Assembly: GCA_959602645.1 (NCBI GenBank)
Contig: CAUGTZ010000012.1
Span: 10,715 to 74,714, forward strand
Length of the DNA stretch: 64,000 nucleotides
Direction of reading: 5' to 3'
Source of the DNA: an uncultured Collinsella sp.
Lineage (GTDB): Bacteria > Actinomycetota > Coriobacteriia > Coriobacteriales > Coriobacteriaceae
Made by a program: the position numbers and the translations under genes. Positions 52,624 through 62,174 of the stretch are shown one piece after another; the first letter of the stretch is position 1, and each line of letters opens with the position of its first letter. The notes beneath the pieces are model-generated. The model did no database searches. It was not told where the DNA came from and saw only the letters and a program-made list of their open reading frames with translations.

Positions 52624-55600
52624 GACGACGCATCGCTGGGCGGTCGCTCGGCAAAACCCCGAGCTCGAAAAGGAGCTTTCGGCTGGCCTGGGCATTCCCG
52701 GGCTGGTGGCGCGTATTATGGTCGCGCACGGCATTACATCCATCGAAGAAGGTCAGCTGTTTTTGACGCCTTCGCTCGATCGCGACTGGGCCGACCCACT
52801 CATTATCCCGGGCATGTCGGTCGTTGCCGACCGCGTCGAGCGTGCTATTTGCAACCACGAGCACATTGCGGTCTTTGGCGATTTTGACGTTGACGGTATT
52901 ACGTCGACCTGCCTGTTGACCGAGGCACTGCGCACGTTTGGCGCCGATGTCACGCCGTTTATTCCGCATCGCTTTGACGAGGGCTACGGTCTTTCGCGCG
53001 CGGCGCTCGACCGCGTTAACGAGCTCGCTCGCCCTCAGCTGATCGTGACCGTCGATAACGGTATTGCTGCCAAGGAAGAAGTCTCCTATCTGGAGAGCCT
53101 GGGGATCGATTTGGTGGTCACGGACCATCACGAGCCCTCCGACCAGGTGCCGCAGGGCGTGCCCCTGACCGACCCCAAGCTCGAGGACGAGGGCCCCTCG
53201 CGCGAGCTTGCCGGTGCCGGCGTGGCACTCAAGCTGGTGCAGGTCCTGGGCGAGCGTTTGGGCAAGCCGTCGTATTGGCGTTCGCTGATCGAGGTCGCGG
53301 CGCTGGGCACCGTGTCCGACATGATGCCGCTCACGCCCGAGAATCGCGCACTGGTCGCCGAGGGTATCCAGCAGATGCGCGTGACGGCCCGTCCCGGCTA
53401 TATCGCGCTTGCCGCACTTGCCAAGGCCGACCTTTCTACCATTACGGCCGACGGCCTGTCGTTTTCGCTCATCCCTCGTCTGAATGCTGCCGGCCGCATG
53501 GCTGATCCCAAGCTGGCGCTCGACCTGCTGCTTGCCCGCGATCCCATCGAAGCAAGCGCACTGGCGGCTGAGCTCGAGGAAATCAATCGCCAACGCCGTG
53601 AGATCGAGGCGGAGCTCACGCGCGATGCCATGGCGAAGGTCGAGGAGACTTATGACGGCGGGCGCGCAATCGTCGTGGGCGGCGAGGGCTGGCACGAGGG
53701 CGTCAAAGGCATCGTGGCGAGCCGCTTGACCAATCGCTATCACGTGCCGGCGCTGCTGTTCTCGATCGAGGACGGTATCGCGCGCGGCTCTGGTCGCTCG
53801 GTGGGCAAAGTTAACCTGTTTGACGCCGTCGAGCGTTGTTCCGACCTGCTGATTCGTCGCGGCGGACATGCCGGTGCGGTGGGTGTGACCATCGAGGCAT
53901 CCAAGCTCGATGAGTTCCGCCGCCGCCTTTCCGCCGTGCTATCGGAGCTTTCCGCCGAGGACTTTGAAGACACCGACGAGGTCGCCGCCACCGTCGACCT
54001 TTCCGAGCTGAATATCGAGACCATCGAGCAGATCTCCCGTCTTGAGCCGTTTGGCCAGGGCAACAAGGTGCCGCTGCTGGCTGCCGAGGGCGTGACGATG
54101 TGCGACCGCGCCGTGGTGGGCAAAACCGGCGAGCACATGCGCTTTGTGGCGACCGATGGCGCCGCGAGTGTGCCGGCCATTATGTTCCGCGTGCCGCAAA
54201 TCGATAAGCTCATCAACTGCGATAGCGCTGTCGACTTGGTGTTCGAGGCCGTTGCCGAGCATTGGCAGGGGCGTGTGAAGCCCAAGCTCATGATCAAGGA
54301 TGTTCTGGTTCGCGATACCACGCTGCCCAGCGTCGATGATCCGGCATGCGAGCTTCGTCGTGGCGTGCAGCCGGCGGATTCCGGCCTGCGCCTGGAGTCG
54401 CGTAAGCGCGAGACGCTCGCCCAGCTTTCCTATACCGAGCTCACGCGCTCGCTTATCCATAGCTTTATCGGATCGAACCAGCCGCACCGCGCGCAGGTTG
54501 AGGCGCTCGATGCCTTGGCCGACCACCAGAGCGTCTTGGCCGTTATGGGAACGGGCCGCGGCAAGTCTCTCATCTTCCATGTACATGCTGCGCGCGAGGC
54601 TGTCCTTCGCGGACGTGCGAGCATCTTTGTCTATCCGCTGCGCGCGCTTGTTGCCGACCAGGCCTATCACCTCTCGTCGACGATGGCAGCGCTTGGCATT
54701 GGCGTTGGCGTGCTGACCGGCGAGACCGTGGAGGCCGCACGCGATGATGTGTTCGCCGGCCTAGCTTCGGGCCGCACCGGTATCGTGCTCACGACGCCCG
54801 AGTTCCTATCTATCCACCGTGACCGCTTCACGCGTTCGGGCCGCATCGGCTTTGTCGTTATCGATGAGGCGCACCACGCCGGCCTTGCCAAGGGCGGCGA
54901 CCGCAGCGCCTATCTCGACATGCCCGATATCCTCAAAGCCCTGGGCGACCCGGTTGTTATGGCTGCGACGGCCACCGCGACGGCTCCGGTCGTGGCCGAG
55001 CTTGCCCGCATGCTGCCGATTACTCGCACGGTGGTCGACGAGACGGTGCGCGAGAACCTGCAGCTCGAGGACGACCGCGACCTTGCGAGCCGCGAGAACC
55101 GTTTGGTGTCGATCGTGGCGACGGGGGAGAAGACCGTCATTTACGTCAATTCGCGCGACCAGTCCGTGGCGCTCGCCAAGACGTTGCGCAAGCGTGTGCC
55201 CGATTGCGCAACCCATATCGCGTTCTATAACGCGGGGCTTGCGCGCTCCGATCGCCGCCGCGTGGAGGAAGCATTCCGAGACGGAAGCCTCAGCTGCATC
55301 GTCTCGACCTCTGCCTTTGGCGAGGGTGTCAATCTGCCCGATATCCGCCATGTCGTGCTGTACCACATGCCGTTTGGCGCCATTGAGTTCAACCAGATGA
55401 GCGGGCGTGCCGGTCGTGACGGACAGCCCGCCGTGATCCACCTGCTCTATTCGTCGCGCGACGCCCGCATCAACGAGCGCCTGCTCGACTGCTACGCACC
55501 CGAGCGCGACGAACTCGTCACACTCTATCGTGCGTTGCAGACCATGTGGCGCTCCAACCGCGGTAAGACCGGGGATGATTCATTCTGCGCAAGCGATATC

Positions 55601-55897
55601 GACATCGCGCAGATGTGCCTTGCCATCGATGCTCGCACGCCGGTCGACGAGCGCTCGGTGGAAAGTGGCCTGGGAATCTTCGAAGAGCTTGGTTTCTGTC
55701 GCGTTTCGGGGTTTGACGACACCCGTCGCATCGCGATGGCCGAAAACCCCGGCCGTGTGCAATTGAGCAGGTCAATTCGCTATTTGGAGGGCTTGCGCTC
55801 GCGCATGGAGTTCTCGGCTTTCCGGAGTTGGGCGCTCGATTCGTGCGCTTCTGATATGCTAGCCAAAGTTAACCGCCCGATCGTACCGCGGGCCTAG
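52610..55897 (+). CDS. RecJ-type exonuclease fused to RecQ-like helicase
   Basis: A 1095-residue fusion. The N-terminal half is RecJ: DFDVDG (residues 91-96) and DHH (172-174) bind the metal, followed by the DHHA1 and OB-like regions. The C-terminal half is a DEAD/DEAH helicase: MGTGRGKS (about 646-653), IDEAHH (about 751), AATATAT and SGRAGRDG (about 930). The fusion would resect a DNA strand and unwind it in one chain. ATG 52610 follows a G-rich stretch; GTG 52565 is an alternative. It precedes relA by 15 bases. Other domains such as a RecQ zinc segment are not obvious. Confidence 0.85.
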   Translation: MSSLKTTHRWAVARQNPELEKELSAGLGIPGLVARIMVAHGITSIEEGQLFLTPSLDRDWADPLIIPGMSVVADRVERAICNHEHIAVFGDFDVDGITSTCLLTEALRTFGADVTPFIPHRFDEGYGLSRAALDRVNELARPQLIVTVDNGIAAKEEVSYLESLGIDLVVTDHHEPSDQVPQGVPLTDPKLEDEGPSRELAGAGVALKLVQVLGERLGKPSYWRSLIEVAALGTVSDMMPLTPENRALVAEGIQQMRVTARPGYIALAALAKADLSTITADGLSFSLIPRLNAAGRMADPKLALDLLLARDPIEASALAAELEEINRQRREIEAELTRDAMAKVEETYDGGRAIVVGGEGWHEGVKGIVASRLTNRYHVPALLFSIEDGIARGSGRSVGKVNLFDAVERCSDLLIRRGGHAGAVGVTIEASKLDEFRRRLSAVLSELSAEDFEDTDEVAATVDLSELNIETIEQISRLEPFGQGNKVPLLAAEGVTMCDRAVVGKTGEHMRFVATDGAASVPAIMFRVPQIDKLINCDSAVDLVFEAVAEHWQGRVKPKLMIKDVLVRDTTLPSVDDPACELRRGVQPADSGLRLESRKRETLAQLSYTELTRSLIHSFIGSNQPHRAQVEALDALADHQSVLAVMGTGRGKSLIFHVHAAREAVLRGRASIFVYPLRALVADQAYHLSSTMAALGIGVGVLTGETVEAARDDVFAGLASGRTGIVLTTPEFLSIHRDRFTRSGRIGFVVIDEAHHAGLAKGGDRSAYLDMPDILKALGDPVVMAATATATAPVVAELARMLPITRTVVDETVRENLQLEDDRDLASRENRLVSIVATGEKTVIYVNSRDQSVALAKTLRKRVPDCATHIAFYNAGLARSDRRRVEEAFRDGSLSCIVSTSAFGEGVNLPDIRHVVLYHMPFGAIEFNQMSGRAGRDGQPAVIHLLYSSRDARINERLLDCYAPERDELVTLYRALQTMWRSNRGKTGDDSFCASDIDIAQMCLAIDARTPVDERSVESGLGIFEELGFCRVSGFDDTRRIAMAENPGRVQLSRSIRYLEGLRSRMEFSAFRSWALDSCASDMLAKVNRPIVPRA

Positions 55898-55912
55898 GGG
55901 AAGGGGACCTCG

Positions 55913-58273
55913 ATGGATGCCGCAGCCCGTACCGCCCATGATTCCACCCTCCAGCCGTTCTCGGAGATGGAGCACTATAAGCATGCCGATGAGCTGCCGC
56001 CCGAGATTATGGCGGACAGCTACGACAAACTGGAGCGCCTGTGCCTCAAATATATGAATGAGGACGACTTTTCTAAGGTGGAGCAGGCCTATTGCTTTGC
56101 TGCCGAGAAGCACTGCAACCAAAAGCGCCGCTCGGGTGAGATGTACATCAACCATCCCGTCGAGGTGGCCATCATTTTGGCCGATCTCAAGATGGACTGC
56201 GATGTAGTGTGCGCCGCGCTGCTGCACGATACCGTCGAGGATACCGAGACCTCGCTTGCCGATGTTTCCGGCCTGTTTGGCGATACGGTGGCCGAGCTCG
56301 TCGATGGCGTGACCAAGCTCACCAACATCGAAGTCGACAGTATGGACGAGAAACAGGCGCTCACGCTGCGAAAGATGTTCCTCGCCATGTCCAAGGACAT
56401 CCGCGTCATCATCGTTAAGCTTGCCGACCGTCTGCACAACATGCGCACCCTTGCAGCCCTGCGTGAGGACCGTCGCCTGTTTAAGGCTCGCGAGACCATG
56501 GACGTGTATGCGCCCCTGGCCGACCGTCTGGGCATGAGCTCCATTAAATGGGAGCTCGAGGACCTGTCCTTCTTCTACCTGGAGCCCGATGCCTACCAGC
56601 GCATCGCACGCATGGTGGCGGAGTCGCGCGAGGTCCGTGAGCGCTATCTGGCCGAGACCATCAAGACGCTCACCGACGAGCTCAACCGCATTGGCCTGGA
56701 AGACTTCCAGATCAACGGCCGTTCCAAGCACTATTGGTCCATCTACCAAAAGATGAAGCGCAAGGGCAAGGAATTCTCCGAGATCTACGACCTGGTGGCA
56801 CTGCGCGTCATCACGCATTCGGTGCGCGATTGCTACTCCACGCTCGGCGCGGTGCACACGCTGTGGCACCCCATGCCCGGCCGCTTTAAAGACTATATCG
56901 CCATGCCCAAGGTCAATAACTACCAGTCGCTCCACACGACGGTCATCGGCCCCACGGCTCGCCCGCTCGAGATTCAGATTCGAACCTATGAGATGCATGA
57001 GCAGGCCGAGTACGGCATTGCCGCCCACTGGCTCTATAAGAAGTCGGGCGGATCGTCTGCTTCCAAGACCAATGACGCTCAACGTTTGGACGACCAGATC
57101 AACTGGCTCAAGCATTCGCTCGATTGGGCGGCTTCCGACGAGATCACCGATGCCAAGGAATACCTGCATTCGCTGAAGGTCGACCTCTTCGATCAGGAGA
57201 TCTTTGTCTTTACGCCCAAGGGCGAGGTCATGGCGCTTCGTGCCGGCTCCACGCCGCTCGACTTTGCCTACGCCGTTCACACCGAGGTGGGAAACCACTG
57301 CGTCGGCGCTAAGATCAACGGTGCGGTGGCCCCGCTCACGCACGAGATCAAGACGGGCGACCGTGTCGAGATTCTGACCAACAAGAGTTCCAAGCCGTCG
57401 CGTGATTGGCTCAAGATCGTTAAGACACCTTCCGCCAAGTCAAAGATCCGTCGTTACTTCGCCGCCGCGACCAAGGACGACGACGCTGCCGCCGGCCGCG
57501 ATATACTGGCTAAGGACCTGCGCAAGCGCGGATATGGCATCTCTACGCCACGATCCACGCGTGCGCTCAACGCCGTGGCGGAGCAGTTTAACTATAAGCA
57601 GCTCGAGGACCTGTTTGCCGCCGTTGGTGCGGGCAAAGTCGCCCCACGTGCCGTTGGCAATAAGGTCGAGCAAATCTTGGACCCCAAACCCGAGGAACAG
57701 CTCACCAAGGCCGAGGCTATCGCCGAGGTCGTCAAGCAGCCTGCCCGCGGCTCCAACCGCAAGCCGCAAAAGCGCGGCAAGAGCGCCAGCAACGGCATTA
57801 TCGTCAAGGGCGAGAGCAACAGCGGCCTGCTGGTCCGTCTGGCCCATTGCTGCAACCCCGTGACGGGCGACGACATCGTCGGCTTCATCACGCGCGGTCG
57901 TGGCGTTTCGGTGCATCGCGCCAACTGCCCCAACGTCAAGGGTCTTATGGAGCATCCCGAGCGCATGATCGATGTGGAATGGGACGGCGCTGCCGACACC
58001 CTCTTCCAGGTCGAGATCGTGGTCGAGTGCCTGGACCGCATGGGCCTGCTCAAGGATGTCACCATTGCCATTGGCGATGCGGGTGGCAATATCCTTTCTG
58101 CCGCCACGTCGACCAACCGCGAGGGTATTGCAACCCTGCGCTTTATGGTCGAGATCTCGGACGCGAGTGGTCTGGATCCGCTGCTGGCCTCTATCAGCAG
58201 CGTTGACTCGGTCTACGACGCGCGTCGCTTGATGCCCGGCGAGGGTGGAGCCCAGCTTAAGCGCCGCGTTTAG
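55913..58273 (+). CDS. relA: bifunctional (p)ppGpp synthetase/hydrolase RelA/SpoT
   Basis: A 786-residue Rel protein controlling the stringent response. The HD hydrolase is in residues 50-200 (LLHDTVEDTETS), the synthetase follows (ALRVITHSVRDCYSTLG, then GRFKDYIAMPKVNNYQSLH), then TGS (FVFTPKGEVMALRAGSTPLDFAYAVH) and a C-terminal ACT domain. The HD motif is intact, so hydrolysis is expected. GGGGAAGGGGACC precedes ATG 55913. It closely follows the RecJ fusion. Confidence 0.94.
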   Translation: MDAAARTAHDSTLQPFSEMEHYKHADELPPEIMADSYDKLERLCLKYMNEDDFSKVEQAYCFAAEKHCNQKRRSGEMYINHPVEVAIILADLKMDCDVVCAALLHDTVEDTETSLADVSGLFGDTVAELVDGVTKLTNIEVDSMDEKQALTLRKMFLAMSKDIRVIIVKLADRLHNMRTLAALREDRRLFKARETMDVYAPLADRLGMSSIKWELEDLSFFYLEPDAYQRIARMVAESREVRERYLAETIKTLTDELNRIGLEDFQINGRSKHYWSIYQKMKRKGKEFSEIYDLVALRVITHSVRDCYSTLGAVHTLWHPMPGRFKDYIAMPKVNNYQSLHTTVIGPTARPLEIQIRTYEMHEQAEYGIAAHWLYKKSGGSSASKTNDAQRLDDQINWLKHSLDWAASDEITDAKEYLHSLKVDLFDQEIFVFTPKGEVMALRAGSTPLDFAYAVHTEVGNHCVGAKINGAVAPLTHEIKTGDRVEILTNKSSKPSRDWLKIVKTPSAKSKIRRYFAAATKDDDAAAGRDILAKDLRKRGYGISTPRSTRALNAVAEQFNYKQLEDLFAAVGAGKVAPRAVGNKVEQILDPKPEEQLTKAEAIAEVVKQPARGSNRKPQKRGKSASNGIIVKGESNSGLLVRLAHCCNPVTGDDIVGFITRGRGVSVHRANCPNVKGLMEHPERMIDVEWDGAADTLFQVEIVVECLDRMGLLKDVTIAIGDAGGNILSAATSTNREGIATLRFMVEISDASGLDPLLASISSVDSVYDARRLMPGEGGAQLKRRV

Positions 58274-58309
58274 TCACGACGAACGTGCCACATTATCGAT
58301 ATTCGCTAC

Positions 58310-58337
58310 ACTCGAGGCATCGTTTGATGCCTCGAGT
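58310..58337 (+). terminator. hairpin between relA and the metallo-hydrolase
   Basis: ACTCGAGGCATC and GATGCCTCGAGT are perfect 12-base arms with a 4-base loop, followed by TCTAT. It probably terminates relA and lies in the leader of the next gene. Confidence 0.6.
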
Positions 58338-58357
58338 TCTATAGAGAGGAGAGGGAC

Positions 58358-59041
58358 ATGAGTGCTGTGTCCTTGGATTTAACTCCCAAGGGATCGGTCG
58401 AGATCGAGACGCTCGTAAACGGTCCCATTCAGACCAATAGCTATGCTGTCATTTCGGACAATGAGTGCGTGATTATCGACCCCGCATGGGAAGGCGAACG
58501 CCTGGTGGAGCATATTCGAGCCGAGCATCCCGGCGTACGCGTGTTTGGCGCCGTATGCACTCATGGCCATGCCGATCATGTTGGTGGTGTTGCAGGCGTG
58601 CGAACCACCGTTGGCGAGGGCTGCCAGTATGAGCTGTGTGCTAAGGATGTGGCGGTGCCGCATGCGAACATCGAGGAACAGCGAGCTATGTGGGGCATTG
58701 AGACGCCTGACCCCGGGGAGCCGACGCACCTGCTCGCCGAGGGAGATGCTATCAAGGTGGGCGATATCTACCTGCAGGTGATCGAGACGCCAGGGCATAC
58801 GCCGGGCGGGATCGTCTTGTTTGCCGCCACCGAGCAGGGGAACATTGCCTTTGTGGGCGACACCATGTTTCCGGGTGGGCACGGCCGCACCGATCTTTCT
58901 GGAGGAGACGAGGCGGCGATTCTGCGCTCGCTCTCCAAGCTCGCCCGGCTTCTCCCGCCCGATACCGTTTGCCTAACCGGTCATGGCGATTCGACCACCA
59001 TGGCACGCGAGCTCATGCAGAACCCTTTCATGCAGATTTAG
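58358..59041 (+). CDS. MBL-fold metallo-hydrolase (glyoxalase II-like)
   Basis: A 227-residue metallo-beta-lactamase fold enzyme. THGHADHVGG is the HxHxDH metal motif, followed by GHTPGG, GDTMFPGGHGRTD and LTGHGDS. The family includes hydroxyacylglutathione hydrolase and other thioesterases; the substrate is unknown. It follows the relA hairpin. Confidence 0.88.
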   Translation: MSAVSLDLTPKGSVEIETLVNGPIQTNSYAVISDNECVIIDPAWEGERLVEHIRAEHPGVRVFGAVCTHGHADHVGGVAGVRTTVGEGCQYELCAKDVAVPHANIEEQRAMWGIETPDPGEPTHLLAEGDAIKVGDIYLQVIETPGHTPGGIVLFAATEQGNIAFVGDTMFPGGHGRTDLSGGDEAAILRSLSKLARLLPPDTVCLTGHGDSTTMARELMQNPFMQI

Positions 59042-59071
59042 CTTACTAGTCGGCTTTTGAAGCACGAGAAG

Positions 59072-59146
59072 CGTCCAAACGTCAAGCTATTTTTCCCCAA
59101 CGGGTCGATTTCGTAGGGCAAACGGTCAAAAAAGTCTGTTTGGACG
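59072..59146. promoter_or_regulatory. inverted and direct AAACG repeats upstream of fba
   Basis: CGTCCAAAC (59072-59080) and GTTTGGACG (59138-59146) are perfect 9-base arms 57 bases apart. CCAAACGTC, GCAAACGG and ACAAACGAACG share AAACG. They lie upstream of the aldolase promoter and could be a regulator site. Confidence 0.35.
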
Positions 59147-59166
59147 ATATTCGTGAACAAACGAAC

Positions 59167-59195
59167 GTTTATGCTCGGGTGCGCCGTGGTAAAAT
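59167..59195 (+). promoter_or_regulatory. putative fba promoter
   Basis: TAAAAT (59190-59195) is a good -10; GTTTAT 17 bases upstream is only a weak -35. It sits about 40 bases before the aldolase ATG. Confidence 0.35.
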
Positions 59196-59235
59196 CTCAG
59201 GCGTTATCGGAGCAACCTTACAGGAGGTTTCTTTT

Positions 59236-60102
59236 ATGCTCGTCAACGCAGCAGACATGCTCAAGAAGGCCGAGGCCGGCAAGTACGGTCTTGGTGCCTT
59301 CAACACCAACAACCTCGAGTGGACCCTGGCTATTCTCCAGGCCGCCGAGGAGGCCAAGTCTCCGCTGATCCTTCAGTGCACCGCTGGTGCCGCTAAGTGG
59401 ATGGGCGGTTTCAAGGTCTGCGCCGACATGGTCAAGGCTGCCGTCGAGGCCACGGGCGTTACCGTTCCCGTCGCCCTTCACCTCGATCACGGTTCTTACG
59501 AGGACTGCTTCAAGTGCATCGAGGCCGGCTTCACGTCCATCATGTATGACGGCTCTCACGAGGAGACCTTCCAGCTTAACCTCGACCGCACCAAGGAGCT
59601 CGTTGAGCTTGCCCACTCCAAGGGCATGTCCATCGAGGCCGAGGTCGGCGGCATCGGCGGCACCGAGGACGGCGTGACCTCCAGCGGCGAGCTCGCTGAT
59701 CCTGCTGAGTGCAAGCAGATCGCTGACCTGGGTGTCGACTTCCTCGCCTGCGGCATCGGCAACATCCACGGCGTGTACCCCGCCGACTGGGCTGGTCTTT
59801 CCTTCGAGCGTCTGGGCGAGATTAAGGCCCAGACCGGTGACCTGCCCCTCGTTCTGCACGGTGGCACCGGCATCCCCGAGGATCAGATCAAGAAGGCCAT
59901 CTCCCTGGGCATCTCCAAGATCAACGTCAACACCGACCTGCAGCTCGTCTTCGCCAAGGGCGTCCGCGAGTACATCGAGGCTGGCAAGGATCAGCAGGGC
60001 AAGGGCTTTGACCCCCGCAAGCTCCTCAAGCCTGGTCGCGACAACATCGTTGCCCGCACCAAGGAGCTCATGGAGGAGTTTGGCTCCGTCAACAAGGCGT
60101 AA
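59236..60102 (+). CDS. fba: class II fructose-bisphosphate aldolase
   Basis: A 288-residue zinc aldolase splitting fructose 1,6-bisphosphate in glycolysis. HLDHGSYEDC holds a metal His, and GNIHGVYP, LVLHGGTGIP and KINVNTDLQ are family motifs. AGGAGG precedes ATG 59236. The length fits the shorter class II type (GatY/KbaY-like members have similar length, so tagatose-bisphosphate aldolase is a remote alternative). Confidence 0.88.
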   Translation: MLVNAADMLKKAEAGKYGLGAFNTNNLEWTLAILQAAEEAKSPLILQCTAGAAKWMGGFKVCADMVKAAVEATGVTVPVALHLDHGSYEDCFKCIEAGFTSIMYDGSHEETFQLNLDRTKELVELAHSKGMSIEAEVGGIGGTEDGVTSSGELADPAECKQIADLGVDFLACGIGNIHGVYPADWAGLSFERLGEIKAQTGDLPLVLHGGTGIPEDQIKKAISLGISKINVNTDLQLVFAKGVREYIEAGKDQQGKGFDPRKLLKPGRDNIVARTKELMEEFGSVNKA

Positions 60103-60122
60103 GCGTCGCTAAACTTCCCGCC

Positions 60123-60214
60123 GGAAGCCCCGTCCCCCTACACTGTTTCCTTTGCGCTCACCTGGCTTTGCCAGAAGTCGCGCCAAGAAAACAGCTCCGG
60201 GGGACGGGGCTTCC
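60123..60214. repeat. long palindrome after fba
   Basis: GGAAGCCCCGTCCCCC (60123-60138) and GGGGGACGGGGCTTCC (60199-60214) are perfect 16-base arms. Inside are smaller pairings (CTGTTT/AAACAG, GCGC/GCGC, CTGG/CCAG). The motif GGGACGGGGCTTCC matches the six-copy array at 38.7-38.86 kb. It may also end the fba transcript. Confidence 0.65.
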
Positions 60215-60335
60215 TTCGTTTAACGCCGCAGGGTTACGAGGCTGAATTAAGATGGCTACTGGCTTTGCCAGAAGTCGCGCGACGGAAACAGCTCCGGGGA
60301 AACGGGGCCTCCTTTGTTAACTTGCTACAGGGTTA
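60163..60335 (+). repeat. direct duplication of the palindrome's right half
   Basis: The stretch from about 60163 to 60238 (CTGGCTTTGCCAGAAGTCGC, then a GAAACAGCTCCGGGG-like segment, then CAGGGTTAC) recurs from about 60259 to 60335 with several differences. The second copy keeps the inner hairpin and lacks the left arm. No gene lies between 60103 and 60453 (about 350 bases). Confidence 0.6.
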
Positions 60336-60453
60336 CTGGTCTGATTTTAGTTATATGGTTACCGTTCAGCGGTGTTGATGGCTCCCTTGTTGGGGCTTTC
60401 TTTTTATCTCGCTACAATGGGCTTCAAGCGTTCTAGTGACTTGGAGTTTTGGT

Positions 60454-61887
60454 ATGGCTGTTATTAATGTGCTGCCTTCGGATGGGAAGGTTATTGACGA
60501 AGGTCCTGTTGGTTGCTCTGTTGATGTCTGCTGTGATGATTTTCGCCATCTCGATATTGGGCTACCGCCCGAGATTCTTCGTCTTAAGGATGCGGGGTAT
60601 TTGACGCAGACTGTTGCTGCCTGCGATCGCCTTTTGGAGCAGAACCCCGAGCCTTCGCTGGCTGCTTGTGTTCGTGCCGAGCGGTATCGCATGCTCGAGA
60701 CGCCGCTTCATTTTTCGGTGTCGCGCGATCAGGCTATTGCGATGATTCGCGAGGAGTGGCCAGAGTTTACCGAAGAGCAGTTTGATGACCTGATTAATCG
60801 TAAGCGTATTGACTGGCGCTTTATCGATGGCGAACTGTTCGTTCTCGACAACTTCCTCGATTCGCTTCGCGTATATCCCAAAGAGGTTCCCGGCATGCGG
60901 CCCGATTCTACGGACGGAGTAGCACTGCGCAACGAGATGCTCAAGGAGATGGAGTCGCAAAACGGATTGGCTCGCGTCATTACGCTTAAAGCGTCCGTGT
61001 CTGTCCCCGGCGCTCTGGAAGGGGAGACCGTTTGCGCTTGGCTTCCCGTCGCGGCTGCCTGCCGTCAGCAGTCTCGGGTCGAGATTCTCGACATGACGCC
61101 GGAGGGCGCTGTTGCTCCCGCGAATGCTTCGGCGCGTACCGCCTCGTGGTCTTCCTCGAGCGAGCACTTATTTTCGGTGACCTATCGTTATCACATCGAT
61201 GCTGCTTATTGTGATGTCTACGGTGGCACACTTCCGGTTCACCCGCGTATGGACGCGCCTCTGCCCGAGGATATTTCCGAGGACCGTCCGCACATTGCAT
61301 TTACGCCGTATCTGCAGCAGCTGACGGCCAGTGTTGTTGACGGACTCGAGGATCCGCTCGATCGCGCCCGTGCTATCTATGATTACCTGACGCAGCATAT
61401 CGACTATCGCTATCAGCCGCCGTACTTGCTTTTGGGATCTATTGCCGATGACTGCGCGCATTCGCTCCGCGGCGATTGCGGCGTTATGGCGCTCACGTTT
61501 ATCACCATGTGCCGTATCGCGGGCGTGCCTGCCCGTTGGCAGAGCGGCCTGTATGTTGCGCCCGATTCGGTGGGGTCGCACGACTGGGCAGAGTTCTATA
61601 CGCCGCAGACCGGTTGGCTCAACGCCGACGTGTCATTTGGATCTTCTGCTCGCAGGATGGGGGAGGAGTGGCGCCGCCGTCACTACTTTGGCAATCTCGA
61701 CCCGTGGCGTATGGTGGCCAACAATCGATTCCAGGCAGAGTTTGAGCCCTCTTTCGACGGCATGCGCGAGGACCCTTACGATAACCAGATGGGTGAGGCT
61801 TCGGTCGACGGTCGCGGATGCCGTTGGCGCGAGATGCTCCGCACGGTCGAACTCATCGAAATGCTCGAAGTTCCATTTTCGGACTAA
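60454..61887 (+). CDS. transglutaminase-like domain protein
   Basis: A 477-residue cytoplasmic protein with a C-terminal transglutaminase-like cysteine protease fold. The triad candidates are Cys in RGDCGVMAL, His in VGSHDWAEFY and Asp in LNADVSF. The N-terminal 300 residues are of unknown fold. No signal peptide is seen. ATG 60454 follows GGAG. Relatives range from peptidases to amidases; the reaction is unknown. Confidence 0.8.
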   Translation: MAVINVLPSDGKVIDEGPVGCSVDVCCDDFRHLDIGLPPEILRLKDAGYLTQTVAACDRLLEQNPEPSLAACVRAERYRMLETPLHFSVSRDQAIAMIREEWPEFTEEQFDDLINRKRIDWRFIDGELFVLDNFLDSLRVYPKEVPGMRPDSTDGVALRNEMLKEMESQNGLARVITLKASVSVPGALEGETVCAWLPVAAACRQQSRVEILDMTPEGAVAPANASARTASWSSSSEHLFSVTYRYHIDAAYCDVYGGTLPVHPRMDAPLPEDISEDRPHIAFTPYLQQLTASVVDGLEDPLDRARAIYDYLTQHIDYRYQPPYLLLGSIADDCAHSLRGDCGVMALTFITMCRIAGVPARWQSGLYVAPDSVGSHDWAEFYTPQTGWLNADVSFGSSARRMGEEWRRRHYFGNLDPWRMVANNRFQAEFEPSFDGMREDPYDNQMGEASVDGRGCRWREMLRTVELIEMLEVPFSD

Positions 61888-61926
61888 TCGGTAGAAAGCT
61901 GTGATAAACTAACTCACGCATTGCGT

Positions 61927-62013
61927 GCCCGAGTGGCGGAATTGGCAGACGCAGTGGACTCAAAATCCACCGTTGGCAACAACGTGCGAGTTCGAGTCTC
62001 GCCTCGGGCACCA
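61927..62013 (+). tRNA. tRNA-Leu (anticodon CAA)
   Basis: An 87-base class II tRNA with encoded CCA. Acceptor GCCCGAG pairs with CTCGGGC. Anticodon stem GTGGA/TCCAC has loop CTCAAAA, giving anticodon CAA for the UUG codon. The long variable arm (CGTTGGCAACAACG) and TTCGAGT T-loop fit leucine tRNA. Confidence 0.92.
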
Positions 62014-62031
62014 TTCATGCAAGCGAGCGTT

Positions 62032-62056
62032 CAAGGGGGTTGCGGCCCCCTTTTTC
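62032..62056 (+). terminator. terminator of tRNA-Leu
   Basis: GGGGG pairs with CCCCC around TTGCGG, followed by TTTTT, just after the tRNA. Confidence 0.65.
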
Positions 62057-62174
62057 GTGCCGAACTCGCGTGAGCGCGCGAAGCGTTAAGCAAACAGGCC
62101 TGTGGCCTGTTTGTAGCGGAGCGTGGCGAGGGCGCCACGCGCCCGAAGCCCGGGCCTTCGCGAAGCGAAGGCCC
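62057..62174. other. hairpin-rich gap between tRNA-Leu and its partial copy
   Basis: Inverted repeats (AAACAGGC/GCCTGTTT, GGGCCTTCG/CGAAGGCCC) fill this stretch. No gene seen. Confidence 0.5.
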
